Below, one piece after another: positions 17,501 to 25,568 of a DNA stretch of 64,000 bases. Source of the DNA: Flavobacterium anhuiense (GTDB lineage Bacteria > Bacteroidota > Bacteroidia > Flavobacteriales > Flavobacteriaceae); NCBI RefSeq assembly GCF_900101855.1, contig NZ_FMVC01000006.1, forward strand, positions 357,296 through 421,295, read 5' to 3'. Within the stretch, counting starts at the first letter, position 1, and each line of letters opens with the position of its first letter. Below the pieces are notes generated by a model. It was not told the DNA's origin, did not search any database, and saw nothing but the letters and a program-made list of their open reading frames with translations. The position numbers were made by a program, and so were the translations under genes.

Positions 17501-17948
17501 ACAAGGATTTTTAGATCATATTTTAATTTCAAATGAATTGAATGATGATTATATTGAGAAGTCAATTGCAGTTTATGATCCAAGAAATGATATTGCAAAT
17601 TATACCACAACAACTTCAGATCACGGGCCAGTAATTGCTCGTTTCGAATTAAAACAAGACGTGCTTTCTACGCCAGATTTTGGAAAAAACAAATATTTTG
17701 TAAAAGCATATCCAAATCCTGCTGCAGACGTGTTGAATTTTGATGTGAAAACAACGCAGGGAAGAGATCTAAAAATCAGGTTATACGATTTTAATGGTCG
17801 TGCTATTGGAAATCCAATTAGTGTTAAGAATGAATCTGAAGTTAGCACAGCAGTTGTTGCGGTTGGCAATCTAGTTTCAGGAGTTTATTTTTATACAGTT
17901 ACGGAAAACAATAAGGTCATTTTTAAAGATAAAGTCATTAAGAAATAA
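14505..17948 (+). CDS. secreted endonuclease/exonuclease/phosphatase-domain protein with T9SS tail
   Basis: A 1147-residue extracellular protein. A signal peptide ends ALNAQ (about residue 25). N-terminal and middle regions resemble choice-of-anchor/jelly-roll and Ig-like modules (FDDFAIIDE near residue 620; FTPTSVGSFTGTITHETTGG). A DNase I-like domain spans about 740-1045: SYNLEFFG, VYVVQEV (catalytic Glu), LIDLHARA, LILLGDFNDD, and TTSDHGPVIARF (catalytic His). The C-terminus from about 1063 (KAYPNPAADVLNF ... SGVYFYTV) is a type A T9SS sorting domain, so it is secreted or surface-anchored. The likely role is extracellular nucleic-acid or phosphodiester degradation; the substrate is inferred. 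Confidence 0.9.
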   Translation: MKNNYSFRHLMTFLGFLYCFALNAQTMPSPQDVPYFQDFNLLPITSTSYSDIPGFQGWNASTPTSSTLPTPSSFTTTITSDKTMTTGGSATSAGGNIYNFNQKIGFLNAGSYLDQSIVLALNTNNDTGIQVDYNVLVIRNPYVSGTSNNRINELALQYRVGETGNFITLSETFFQNNTTTRTKETDPLQTGHIRVTLPAECDNKPIVQIRWLTRQVSGQGSRPSFAIDDIDVKKDIYAPTNVSGYPKVANILGDSFDFINKIDEVGKTYYVLLPAGSAEPTIAQIKTGQDSNGTAALQSGIFDVTSSAQEYIKSFTGLPLSTAYSIFSISEDIAGNVQASVNKVDVTTLNVMPPAIFPSINTLNLGGTEPNFDPLIKSYQIGASDLTANVVVNASGSFTISKDNTSFSSTLSFIPADFASNATPTVYVKFTPTSVGSFTGTITHETTGGTTKTVNLTALGVNPLVQNFDDANVFANSKWSQYNEAGPINKWAYTNQSRNVNSGTGAVLMNGFSDNGASKDWLISPRLRLDGFTQIPLLSFYSRQFYDGPSLKLMVSTNYDGVSDPNTATWTPINGRFPQETGSYVKSEYINLSAYKTDHTYLAWVYETTSGGNGNAAEWSFDDFAIIDESKYVDSNPRLDFADVSPNSVSASQTFVFAAAGYGDITIAAPASYELSLDNISFASSIIVPSADALTGKTVYARFAPTTKEPTISGALTVTGTSLNKEIGSFTGSSILKAHTYDVVSYNLEFFGTDAKDATGKEFGPTNDALQIENVAKVMNKLNADVYVVQEVSDEPALDALIQKISVNGKTFDKTISTSWSYSFEPLDPYFPPQKLVVIYNTQTTTVKSTKVLFKDLYDQVRANTVVLPGYPGTDTPQKNDDSFFSSGRLPYLVQVEANVGGIKKEINLIDLHARANSGTDISKYNQRKYDIDYLKDALDAEYPDSNLILLGDFNDDVEAWVGNVNTPSSYQKFVDDTANYNALTLEISKAGAYSFLSSQGFLDHILISNELNDDYIEKSIAVYDPRNDIANYTTTTSDHGPVIARFELKQDVLSTPDFGKNKYFVKAYPNPAADVLNFDVKTTQGRDLKIRLYDFNGRAIGNPISVKNESEVSTAVVAVGNLVSGVYFYTVTENNKVIFKDKVIKK

Positions 17949-17969
17949 TAGAGATTTTCTATAAAAACG

Positions 17970-18001
17970 AAAGGCAGTCTATTTTAAGACTGCCTTTTTT
18001 A
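17970..18001. terminator. hairpin terminator between convergent genes
   Basis: AAAGGCAGTCT and AGACTGCCTTT form a strong stem with a T-run on the + strand; it also overlaps the end of the mepB-like gene. Confidence 0.85.
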
Positions 18002-18508
18002 TATAAATACTTTTTTTAGTTTCTCGATATCAATTTTACTTTCCTCTGAAAAGTTAAAAAAATAATCCAACTGCCATTTTTGTGTTTTCTGTGCCTGTTT
18101 GCTTGTGGTTTCATCCCAAGGCGGATAAACTCTCGTTGCTCTGATTCCTTCTTTCTTTTCGGTAGAAAAAATGCCTTTTTCTAATAATGTCTTTTTCGGA
18201 AAAATAAACTGTCCCCAGTTCTCATCTTTTCTAACGTTCACAATCACAAAATCAATATTTTCTGAATAATCAAAAGGTTCAATCATTCCTGATCGATTTC
18301 GTTTCCATAAAGTAACAAACTGCCCAGTTTTGGTTGGGGTAATTTTTGCTTCTCTATAGCAGATGTTTTTATTATTTAATTGAAAACGAAATGCGCTATA
18401 TTCTTCGCTTTCGCTTTCCTTTTGAAAAGAGGTTATTTGCAAATCAGCTTTCTTAAAAATGCCTTCTTTGCTCAATACTAAATCACGAGATGCGATACTA
18501 AAATTCAT
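17999..18508 (-). CDS. MepB-family protein
   Basis: The 169-residue protein fits the MepB family (small proteins related to the one in the S. aureus mepRAB operon). Typical segments are YSAFRFQLNNKNICYREAKI, TPTKTGQFVTLWKR, FVIVNVRKDENWGQFIFPK and GIRATRVYPPWDE. It is cytoplasmic, with no signal peptide. Biochemical function of the family is unknown to me. It is followed on the same strand by the sigma/anti-sigma pair but is separated from it by 25 nt and is probably not functionally related. Confidence 0.8.
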   Translation of the reverse strand: MNFSIASRDLVLSKEGIFKKADLQITSFQKESESEEYSAFRFQLNNKNICYREAKITPTKTGQFVTLWKRNRSGMIEPFDYSENIDFVIVNVRKDENWGQFIFPKKTLLEKGIFSTEKKEGIRATRVYPPWDETTSKQAQKTQKWQLDYFFNFSEESKIDIEKLKKVFI

Positions 18509-18533
18509 TTGCGAAAATTACTGCAAATTCAAT

Positions 18534-20189
18534 TTAGAAAGAAACATTCAGTCCAAAATTTAATCCCCATTGAAACTGATTGAATGACTGGCTGTTTAGC
18601 GGATTGATATAATAATTTACAGCAGGTTCAACAAAAACATTGGTCTTTTTGTACACGCGATATTGAACAGTACTGCTCAAAGTAGAACCATAAACATAAT
18701 CATTGGCGTTCATGTTTTCTCCAATGGAATGCCCATCTAGAGCCACATTATTAGAAATTAATTTACCTACAAAACCTCCAGTATTTAAGTTGATGCTAGC
18801 TTTATTTTTATTAAAAACAGAATAAGAAACCTCAAGAGGCATTTCTACATACCTTAAATTTTGATCTAATTTACCTGTTTGTACGTTTTCATTTTTCATA
18901 GCTTCTTTCGTGCTATTCGAAATCAAAAGATAATCTTGTCTTGACGGATCTGATGACGCAACTGGACTACTGTCGGCATAGGAAGCGGCAGGAGCAAAAA
19001 AAGCATTGTTTTTGACACTTACGTAAGATACATTGGCAACGCTTTGTCCCAATTCGCTAATTTTTAATCCAGAACCTACAGCCCATTTTTTGTTAATGCT
19101 GTATTTTGTTTTTACACCATAAGAATTAGATTGTTTAGAATCGTTTACGTTTCCTAATGTTTTTTCGTTTTTCGTATTTTCAGAACTTGCTACACCAGCA
19201 AAAACCGCAACTGCCCATCTTTCTTTTTTATTGATCAGATTGTCCTTTTTTTCTTTTTCTTCTTTTTCCTTTTCAGGAGTTAAAATTCCTTTTTCTAAAT
19301 TTTGAAGCTCGGCCAACTGCATAGAGTCTGTTTTGCTCAAACTGTTAGTAATTTTAAGATCGTCCTTTATAATAACTGCTTTATCAGTTCGCTTAGTCTC
19401 ATTTTTATCGGAAACTGAATTTTTCGAATTGTATGCGTTGCTGTTTGCAAAAGAGTTGTTTGTAGAATAACCTTGATTATTAAAAGCAATATTTTTATTG
19501 TTTTTTGGAGAAAGCTGTTCTTCAAAAATAGAATTTGAAAGCTGTTTTTTTGCTGTAGAATTAAATTTGCTTTGTTTCCCAAATGCAATTCTTTCTTCTG
19601 AAATTCCTTTATTTGAAGATTTTATATGGTTTTCTAAAACAGATTTTTTGGAAGATTTTAGAATCGACTTGTTTTCTGATGAACCAAAATTTTGATACGC
19701 AATAGATTGGTTCGGAGCATTTGCAGGAACCGTTACATTAGATTTCGAATCTTTTTTACTGCTTTTGTTCTTAGAGTTTGTTTCTGCTACAGAAGTCTCT
19801 TGGACTTGAATTCCTGATTCATTATTGAATTGATTATTCGTATCATTTCCATTTAAAGAATCTATTTTTTTGTCAGCATTTTTAGTTCGGTCTAATTTTC
19901 TATCGTTAGAATTATCGTTTGTGTTTTTGTCAAGAACAATACTATTTCTGCTGTTTTCTAAATCGCCATTGTTAATATTTGTGTTTTCAGATAAATCGGT
20001 AAAATGTAAAATTGAAGGCAGAAGCAACCCTAATAATAAGCATGCAGCAGCCGACCACCAAAGAACAACTCTCTTCTTCTTTTTAGGTTTGTCTAATTTT
20101 TCTTCAATCTGACTCCACAATTCTGGAGGCGGAACACTCGAAAAGTCTTCCATTGATGAAAAAATATCTTCTATTTTTTGCTTCTTCAT
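18534..20189 (-). CDS. putative dual-membrane anti-sigma factor with outer-membrane beta-barrel
   Basis: The 551-residue protein starts 4 nt inside the sigma gene (ATGA overlap). Residues 1-40 are a charged cytoplasmic segment (IEDIFSSMEDFSSVPPPELW), and 41-61 are one membrane helix (VVLWWSAAACLLLGLLLPS). About 65-320 is a low-complexity Asn/Ser/Lys-rich region. From about 324 there is a beta-barrel-like domain (WAVAVFAGVASSEN ... FNQFQWGLNFGLNVSF) ending in Phe like outer-membrane proteins. The layout suggests a protein anchored in both membranes that holds the sigma factor, as described for the dual membrane-spanning anti-sigma factors of Bacteroides. That function is inference. Confidence 0.75.
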   Translation of the reverse strand: MKKQKIEDIFSSMEDFSSVPPPELWSQIEEKLDKPKKKKRVVLWWSAAACLLLGLLLPSILHFTDLSENTNINNGDLENSRNSIVLDKNTNDNSNDRKLDRTKNADKKIDSLNGNDTNNQFNNESGIQVQETSVAETNSKNKSSKKDSKSNVTVPANAPNQSIAYQNFGSSENKSILKSSKKSVLENHIKSSNKGISEERIAFGKQSKFNSTAKKQLSNSIFEEQLSPKNNKNIAFNNQGYSTNNSFANSNAYNSKNSVSDKNETKRTDKAVIIKDDLKITNSLSKTDSMQLAELQNLEKGILTPEKEKEEKEKKDNLINKKERWAVAVFAGVASSENTKNEKTLGNVNDSKQSNSYGVKTKYSINKKWAVGSGLKISELGQSVANVSYVSVKNNAFFAPAASYADSSPVASSDPSRQDYLLISNSTKEAMKNENVQTGKLDQNLRYVEMPLEVSYSVFNKNKASINLNTGGFVGKLISNNVALDGHSIGENMNANDYVYGSTLSSTVQYRVYKKTNVFVEPAVNYYINPLNSQSFNQFQWGLNFGLNVSF

Positions 20190-20749
20190 GCTATCTTAAA
20201 ATTTTTTATGCTCAAAATTCGCTTTTGTAATATGTGTTTGGCGCGATTTAAATTTGATTTTGATGTTCCTTCGGAGATTTTTAATAGTTCGGCGATTTCT
20301 TTGTGTTTCATTTTTTCGAAAACATACAAGTTAAAAACCGTCCGGTATTGATCTGGTAAATCTCGAATGTATTCCAGCAGTTTTTCCTGTTCTATCGGAA
20401 TAGCTTCCAGTTCCTCTTCTTCTATAAAATCGGTATCGGGATCAAAAACATCTAAAAAGAAACTCTCTTTTTTCTTTTTGTTTAAAGTTTCGATGAGTTT
20501 ATTAATAAAAATCCGTTTGAGCCAGCCTTCAAAACTTCCTTCAAATTTATACTGGCTTATTTTCTGAAAGGCAATTACAAATGCTTCCTGAAAAACGTCT
20601 TTCGCGTCATCTTCGTTCTTCATATATTTCAAACAAATACCATATAAAACAGGAGAGAACAACTGATAAATTTTCAGTTGTCCCTCCCTGTCATTTTTAA
20701 TGCACAGTTTGATATATTTTTCTAACTCGTCTTTCAAGAAATGGTTCAA
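20186..20749 (-). CDS. ECF-type RNA polymerase sigma factor
   Basis: A 187-residue sigma-70 family protein with region 2 (LYGICLKYMKNEDDAKDVFQEAFVIAFQ, about residues 32-60; the DAKDVFQEAF helix binds polymerase and the -10) and region 4 (LPDQYRTVFNLYVFEKMKHKEIAELLKISEGTSKSNLNRAK, about 133-172, an HTH). Length is standard for ECF sigma factors. It overlaps the next gene by 4 nt, a typical sigma/anti-sigma arrangement. Target genes are not visible. Confidence 0.92.
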   Translation of the reverse strand: MNHFLKDELEKYIKLCIKNDREGQLKIYQLFSPVLYGICLKYMKNEDDAKDVFQEAFVIAFQKISQYKFEGSFEGWLKRIFINKLIETLNKKKKESFFLDVFDPDTDFIEEEELEAIPIEQEKLLEYIRDLPDQYRTVFNLYVFEKMKHKEIAELLKISEGTSKSNLNRAKHILQKRILSIKNFKIA

Positions 20750-20788
20750 ATTTGATTTTGCAAAAATAGTTCTAAATAGCTTACAAAA

Positions 20789-21187
20789 CTATCTTTTAAA
20801 AATAGTTCGAGTACCGTCTTGACTGTTGCTTACAATGGTTAGGTTTTGATTGTCAAGGTTTTCTATGACGTAAGTTTTGCCTTCGAACGTAATTAGATCA
20901 TGTTCTGACTGATCAAAATATCCCTTTCCTTTTTCTATCTGATAAGCACTATTTCTAATCTCCACATTGTTTTTATAAGTAATAACTCTTCCGTTTTCGG
21001 TAAAGATAATTTTCTTAGTAAATCCTATTGTTTTTGGTGTTGCAACATAAGGATTGTCAGAACCACCGATAGATTTTTCCCATATCCAAGTGTTTACTAT
21101 TGATCCTGCAGCGTCTTTAGAATCATTTACAGAAATCACTGACGTAAAAAGAAAACAGATAATAAAAGATAAAAAGAGTTTCTTCAT
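20789..21187 (-). CDS. secreted lipocalin-like small protein
   Basis: This 132-residue protein starts at MKKLFLSFIICFLF (an ATG 6 nt upstream is also possible). It has a signal peptide, then NTWIWEKSIGG, IIFTENGRVITYKN and TRTIFKR, a pattern of beta strands like small lipocalin-type Bacteroidota proteins. Specific function unknown. It follows the PrcB-like lipoprotein gene by a few nt and may be co-transcribed. Confidence 0.65.
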   Translation of the reverse strand: MKKLFLSFIICFLFTSVISVNDSKDAAGSIVNTWIWEKSIGGSDNPYVATPKTIGFTKKIIFTENGRVITYKNNVEIRNSAYQIEKGKGYFDQSEHDLITFEGKTYVIENLDNQNLTIVSNSQDGTRTIFKR

Positions 21188-21194
21188 AATCATG

Positions 21195-22070
21195 TTATTT
21201 TAAACTTGTAATTTTTTCCTGAATCGCTTTTTTGAAAAGTTTTATTTCTGCACTTTGGTCTGAAGTGTCATTGTTGTCGATATAAACTTTTGTAACGCTT
21301 GCACCTTGACGCAGTTCAAAATAAATTCCGCCTTGATCTGCAGCATCTGGAGAACCGTAGGTTTTCGTCTGTCCTTTTAAAGCCAAGATTTCAGCAGGAA
21401 CGCTTTTTAATAATAAAGTATATTCACCTCTTTTAATTGTTGGAGTATATTTGTATTGGTTAAAATCATATTGTCCAGCTCCAACATTTAAGAATTTTAA
21501 AGTATTATAATCGTTAATCTGATAGAATTTTTGGCAGTCTGCACCAGTACATTGATTGTAGAAGCTTCCAATAATCATGTTGTCTGCACTTTCAACTGTT
21601 TTATTAAAAATCATTCCTTTTGTTGTCTTCGGAATTAAAACAAAATCTGAAGGATAAGTAGGAGCTTGTGTTACGTTCTCTCCAACAGCAGGGGCTTTTT
21701 CGTAGTAATTCACAACGATTTCGCAATTATTTTCTACGATAGAGCTAATCACGATATCATAACCACTTGTAGGTTTGGCACCAGCGAAAAGACCAACTAA
21801 ATATTCTTTTGTAAAATCAATATTTGGATCACTGGCAACTGGACAATTGTTTGCGTGTTTTGTAAAATACTCATCCATTTTTTCTTGAGAAGCAATAATA
21901 ACTGCGGCAGGATTATTAGGCTGAGATTTTACACTATAATTGCATAAGAAAGGAAAACCAGTAAAATTTACAACTGTATTAGCTCCGCAATCTACATAGT
22001 TATTTCCATCATTAAGAGAACAAGCACTGAATCCAAAGGCTACAAATAAGCCAAGTATTAATTTTTTCAT
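21195..22070 (-). CDS. lipoprotein with PrcB C-terminal-like domain
   Basis: The 291-residue protein starts MKKLILGLFVAFGFSACS, with lipidation expected at the Cys; a longer frame upstream lacks a signal. The section LVGLFAGAKPTSGYDIVISS ... VTQAPTYPSDFVLIPK matches the PrcB_C domain found in Bacteroidota protease-complex-like lipoproteins. The C-terminal half (TIKRGEYTLLL ... KVYIDNNDTSDQ) is a beta-rich extension. Role unknown. Confidence 0.78.
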   Translation of the reverse strand: MKKLILGLFVAFGFSACSLNDGNNYVDCGANTVVNFTGFPFLCNYSVKSQPNNPAAVIIASQEKMDEYFTKHANNCPVASDPNIDFTKEYLVGLFAGAKPTSGYDIVISSIVENNCEIVVNYYEKAPAVGENVTQAPTYPSDFVLIPKTTKGMIFNKTVESADNMIIGSFYNQCTGADCQKFYQINDYNTLKFLNVGAGQYDFNQYKYTPTIKRGEYTLLLKSVPAEILALKGQTKTYGSPDAADQGGIYFELRQGASVTKVYIDNNDTSDQSAEIKLFKKAIQEKITSLK

Positions 22071-22252
22071 AATTATTTTAATAGGTTTATATTTTGTAGA
22101 TAGCACATTTAAAAAAAGGTTGCGTTGAGGTTTAATTTTTTTTTAAATAAAATGTTGGTTTAGTTGGATTTGAAAATGAATTAGTGAAATTTCTACTTTA
22201 AAAATTAAGTACTACGTATTATTGAGTACTTTTACGTAAAACAAACTTAGTT

Positions 22253-23626
22253 ATGTCTGATTATTTACCGTTTTTATTAGGATTCGTTGTGGCGCTTTTT
22301 GTGGGCATCTACGTAGGCAAAATGCTTTCTGCATCAAAGTTTCAGTCAGAAAAAGCTATTTCTGAGGAACGATTAAATGCATTAAGTGGTCAATTGCAAA
22401 TGCTAAAAGAGCAATTTGAAAATGAAAAAAGTAACTTTCAGAAACAACTTCAGTTCAATATTTCTGAAAAAGAAAATATTCGTACAGAAAAAGACAGTTT
22501 AGCAATTCAGCTTTCTAAAAAAGAAGTAGATTTTGAAAATTTATGGGAACGCCATAAAGAACAAAAAAGCGAAATTAATGAGCTTCAGGAAAAATTTACT
22601 AAAGAATTTGAAAATCTGGCCAATAAAATTCTTGAAGAAAAATCGGCAAAGTTTACCGAACAAAATACTGTAAATATGAAAAATATCCTGACGCCTTTGC
22701 AGGATAAAATTCAGATTTTCGAACAGAAAGTAGAGCAGACACATAAAGAAAGCATCGATTATCATGCGGCGCTTCGTCAGCAGATTATTGGTTTGAGCGA
22801 AATGAACGCACAAATGAGCAAGGAAACCTTAAATCTTACTAAAGCATTAAAAGGAGACAGCAAAATGCAGGGAAATTGGGGCGAATTGGTGCTGGAGCGT
22901 GTTTTGGAAAAATCGGGATTAGAAAAAGGAAGAGAATACGAAGTACAGCAGAGTTTTACCAATAGTGAAGGAAACCGCGTTTTTCCAGACGTGGTAATCA
23001 ATCTTCCCGACGGTAAAAAAATGATTGTCGATTCTAAAGTTTCGCTTGCCGCTTATGAAAAATGGGTAAACGAAGAATCGGAACTTTTAAAAATAGAATT
23101 TCTTAAAGAACACGTTATTTCTATAAAAAGACATGTTGAGCAGTTGGGCAGTAAAAATTACCACGATTTATATCAAATGGAAAGCCCAGATTTTGTTCTT
23201 CTTTTTATTCCGATGGAACCCGCGTTTGCCATTGCATTAAACGAAGATCCAACCTTATACACTAAAGCTTTTGACCGAAATATTGTCATTGTAACACCAA
23301 GCACGCTTTTGGCTACTTTGCGAACTATTGACAGTATGTGGACCAATCAGAAACAACAGGAAAATGCCTTAGAGATTGCGAGACAAGCGGGAGCTTTGTA
23401 TGATAAATTTGAAGGTTTTGTAACCGATTTAGTTCGAATTGGAAACAAAATAAAGGATACCAAAACAGAATACGAAAGCGCTATGAATAAATTGGTTGAT
23501 GGAAAAGGAAACCTGATTTCGAGCGTAGAAAGATTGAAAAAAATGGGAGCAAAGGCTAAAAAGTCACTTCCTGAAAATATTATTGCAAGAGCAGCGAGTT
23601 CAGATGAAAATGAATTATTGAATTAG
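22253..23626 (+). CDS. rmuC: DNA recombination protein RmuC homolog
   Basis: The 457-residue protein has an N-terminal membrane helix (LPFLLGFVVALFVGIYVGKML), a long coiled coil (about residues 28-170), and the conserved RmuC nuclease-like domain: GNWGELVLERVLEKSGLEKGREYE, VIVDSKVSLAAYEKW, ESPDFVLLFIPMEPAF and PSTLLATLRTIDSMW. RmuC limits recombination at inverted repeats in E. coli, and the domain is related to PD-(D/E)XK nucleases. Length is typical. Confidence 0.96.
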   Translation: MSDYLPFLLGFVVALFVGIYVGKMLSASKFQSEKAISEERLNALSGQLQMLKEQFENEKSNFQKQLQFNISEKENIRTEKDSLAIQLSKKEVDFENLWERHKEQKSEINELQEKFTKEFENLANKILEEKSAKFTEQNTVNMKNILTPLQDKIQIFEQKVEQTHKESIDYHAALRQQIIGLSEMNAQMSKETLNLTKALKGDSKMQGNWGELVLERVLEKSGLEKGREYEVQQSFTNSEGNRVFPDVVINLPDGKKMIVDSKVSLAAYEKWVNEESELLKIEFLKEHVISIKRHVEQLGSKNYHDLYQMESPDFVLLFIPMEPAFAIALNEDPTLYTKAFDRNIVIVTPSTLLATLRTIDSMWTNQKQQENALEIARQAGALYDKFEGFVTDLVRIGNKIKDTKTEYESAMNKLVDGKGNLISSVERLKKMGAKAKKSLPENIIARAASSDENELLN

Positions 23627-23714
23627 AAGAGAAAGTAAAAAGAGAAAAGACACAAGAAAAAAGACCAACCTAATATAGAATACAACTAATCAAAAAAATA
23701 CCAAAAACAAAAAC

Positions 23715-24263
23715 ATGAGTACAGATTTTAAACCCGTTTCTTCATCAAAAGTTAGTATATCAGAATTAATGTTGCCATCGCATACTAACTTTAGCGGAAA
23801 GATTCACGGAGGATATATTTTACAATTACTAGATCAGATTGCTTTTGCATCGGCATCAAAATTCAGTGGCAATTATTGCGTAACAGCTTCTGTAGATACG
23901 GTAAACTTTCTGAAACCTATTGAAGTTGGAGAATTGGTAACTATGAAGGCTTCTGTAAATTATGTTGGAAGAAGCTCCATGATTGTCGGCATTCGCGTAG
24001 AAGCAGAAAATATTCAGACAGGAGTTATCAAACATTGCAATTCGTCTTATTTTACAATGGTTGCTAAAGATAAAGAAGGCAAAAGTGTTCAGGTTCCAGG
24101 ATTAATCTTGTCAAATTTGGAAGAAGTACGCCGTTTTAGAAAGGCAATAAAACATATCGAAGTTAGAAAAGAAGTAGAAGAACATGAAAAATTGGCCAAT
24201 ATAAATTCTATTGAAGATTTGGCAAGTCTAGAAAAATATAATGTGCTTCTAGAAATCAGCTAA
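23715..24263 (+). CDS. acyl-CoA thioesterase (hotdog fold, YciA/BFIT-like)
   Basis: The 182-residue protein carries the hotdog core LMLPSHTNFSGKIHGGYILQLLDQIAFASASKF with catalytic Asp, TASVDTVNFLKPIEVGELV and CNSSYFTMVA. It hydrolyses acyl-CoA. The spacer before it (23627-23714) is purine-rich with stuttering AGAGAAAAGA words and no gene. The VOC protein follows 42 nt later on the same strand. Confidence 0.9.
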   Translation: MSTDFKPVSSSKVSISELMLPSHTNFSGKIHGGYILQLLDQIAFASASKFSGNYCVTASVDTVNFLKPIEVGELVTMKASVNYVGRSSMIVGIRVEAENIQTGVIKHCNSSYFTMVAKDKEGKSVQVPGLILSNLEEVRRFRKAIKHIEVRKEVEEHEKLANINSIEDLASLEKYNVLLEIS

Positions 24264-24305
24264 ATTTTCTTATATTTAGTTATTACATATTAAATATTAG
24301 AAATT

Positions 24306-24701
24306 ATGGTCAAGTTTGGATATACAATTTTATACGTTGAAAATGTCGAAGAATCTATCGCGTTTTATGAAAATGCTTTTGGTTTTTCGAGAAAATTCGT
24401 CACGCCAGAAGGCGATTATGGCGAATTAATTACAGGAGAAACAACACTTTCGTTTGCTTCGAAGAAATTAGCTTCAAAAAGTTTACCCGACGGGTTTATT
24501 GAAAGCAGTCTAGAAGATAAGCCTTTTGCTATAGAAATTGGATTTATAACAGAGAATGTTCCTGAAGTTTTGCAGAAAGCAACTTCTTTCGGCGCAGTTA
24601 TAGTTTCAGAACCTGTAGAAAAACCTTGGGGACAAATCGTGGCTTATGCAAGAGACTTAAACGGTTTTTTAATTGAAATTTGCACAGAGGTAAAAGCATA
24701 G
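24306..24701 (+). CDS. VOC (glyoxalase/bleomycin resistance) family protein
   Basis: A 131-residue single-chain VOC protein with two beta-alpha-beta-beta-beta modules (TILYVENVEESIAFYENAFGF and IEIGFITENVPEVLQKATSFG) and the end YARDLNGFLIEICT, where Glu is a likely metal ligand. The substrate is unknown; such proteins include dioxygenases and lactoylglutathione lyase-like enzymes. Confidence 0.88.
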   Translation: MVKFGYTILYVENVEESIAFYENAFGFSRKFVTPEGDYGELITGETTLSFASKKLASKSLPDGFIESSLEDKPFAIEIGFITENVPEVLQKATSFGAVIVSEPVEKPWGQIVAYARDLNGFLIEICTEVKA

Positions 24702-24726
24702 AAATTCGTTGTCAAAAATTATGGTA

Positions 24727-24785
24727 AAGACCCTACGAGACAAAATATTGATTCACACCACATTTTGTTCCGTAGGGGCTTTTTT
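24727..24785 (+). terminator. long hairpin terminator
   Basis: AAGACCCTACG...ACAAAAT pairs with ATTTTGT..CGTAGGGGCTT and ends in a T-run, after the VOC gene. The rest of the gap to 24998 has no gene or motif that I can see. Confidence 0.75.
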
Positions 24786-24998
24786 CACAATCCTTTAATG
24801 CGGCAAAAATTCACAAATTTTTAGCATTACTCTCAGAACTTTTAATAGGGAAATTTCGTAACTTTAAGTGTAATTATTGGGTTACGGAATTTTTTCACTG
24901 AGTATTGCCGTTCAATTTTCAGATTATTAAAATCTGATTTTTCATTTTCTTTTAATCAGAACAAATTGAATGACATAATTGTTTAAATGCAGACGATT

Positions 24999-25565
24999 AT
25001 GAAAACAACTACTTTATTATTTTTACTTTTTACCGCCTTTTCTGTCATTGCCCAAGACAAATTTTTCACTAATACAGGCACCATAAATTTTGAAGCCTCT
25101 GTTCCTTTGTATGAAGAAGTGAAAGCAGTAAATAGACAGGTTGCTATACTTTTAGAACCTAAAACAAGTACTTTTATTTGTACTGTTGTCATCAAAGATT
25201 TTCGCTTTAAATTGAATCTAATGCAAGAGCATTTCAATGAAAACTACATGGAAAGCAATCGCTATCCTAAAGCCATATTTAAAGGGAAAATTCAGAAATT
25301 TGATTTAAAAGATATTACTGAAGTCGCAAAACAATATGAGATTAAAGGGAAACTTAATTTACGCGGAAAATCAAAAGAGATTGTGGTGAACGCTTTGATT
25401 AAAAGAGTTCCAGAAGGAATCCAGATCATTTCAGATTTCCCAATTGCAGTATCCGATTTTAATATTCATATTCCAACTCCGATAGCTTCAAAAATTGCAC
25501 AAACGGCCAATACAGAACTAACGGGCATTATTCGCAGCGATGAGACTATGCTGACTTTAAAATAA
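24999..25565 (+). CDS. YceI-family lipid-binding protein
   Basis: This 188-residue secreted protein starts MKTTTLLFLLFTAFSVIAQD (ATG 24999; an upstream in-frame ATG adds four residues). YceI features include TNTGTINFEASVPL, FNENYMESNRYPKAIFKGKI and IKGKLNLRGKSKEI, forming a lipocalin-like barrel that binds isoprenoid-type lipids in known members. It ends convergently 3 nt from the epimerase gene. YceI genes occur in light-induced clusters of other bacteria, which fits the neighbourhood, but the link is inference. Confidence 0.9.
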   Translation: MKTTTLLFLLFTAFSVIAQDKFFTNTGTINFEASVPLYEEVKAVNRQVAILLEPKTSTFICTVVIKDFRFKLNLMQEHFNENYMESNRYPKAIFKGKIQKFDLKDITEVAKQYEIKGKLNLRGKSKEIVVNALIKRVPEGIQIISDFPIAVSDFNIHIPTPIASKIAQTANTELTGIIRSDETMLTLK

Positions 25566-25568
25566 AAG

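Noticed and set aside
19367..20112. Several frames inside the anti-sigma linker region
   Set aside because: They are shadows of the Asn/Ser/Lys-rich low-complexity segment, which leaves other frames open by composition.
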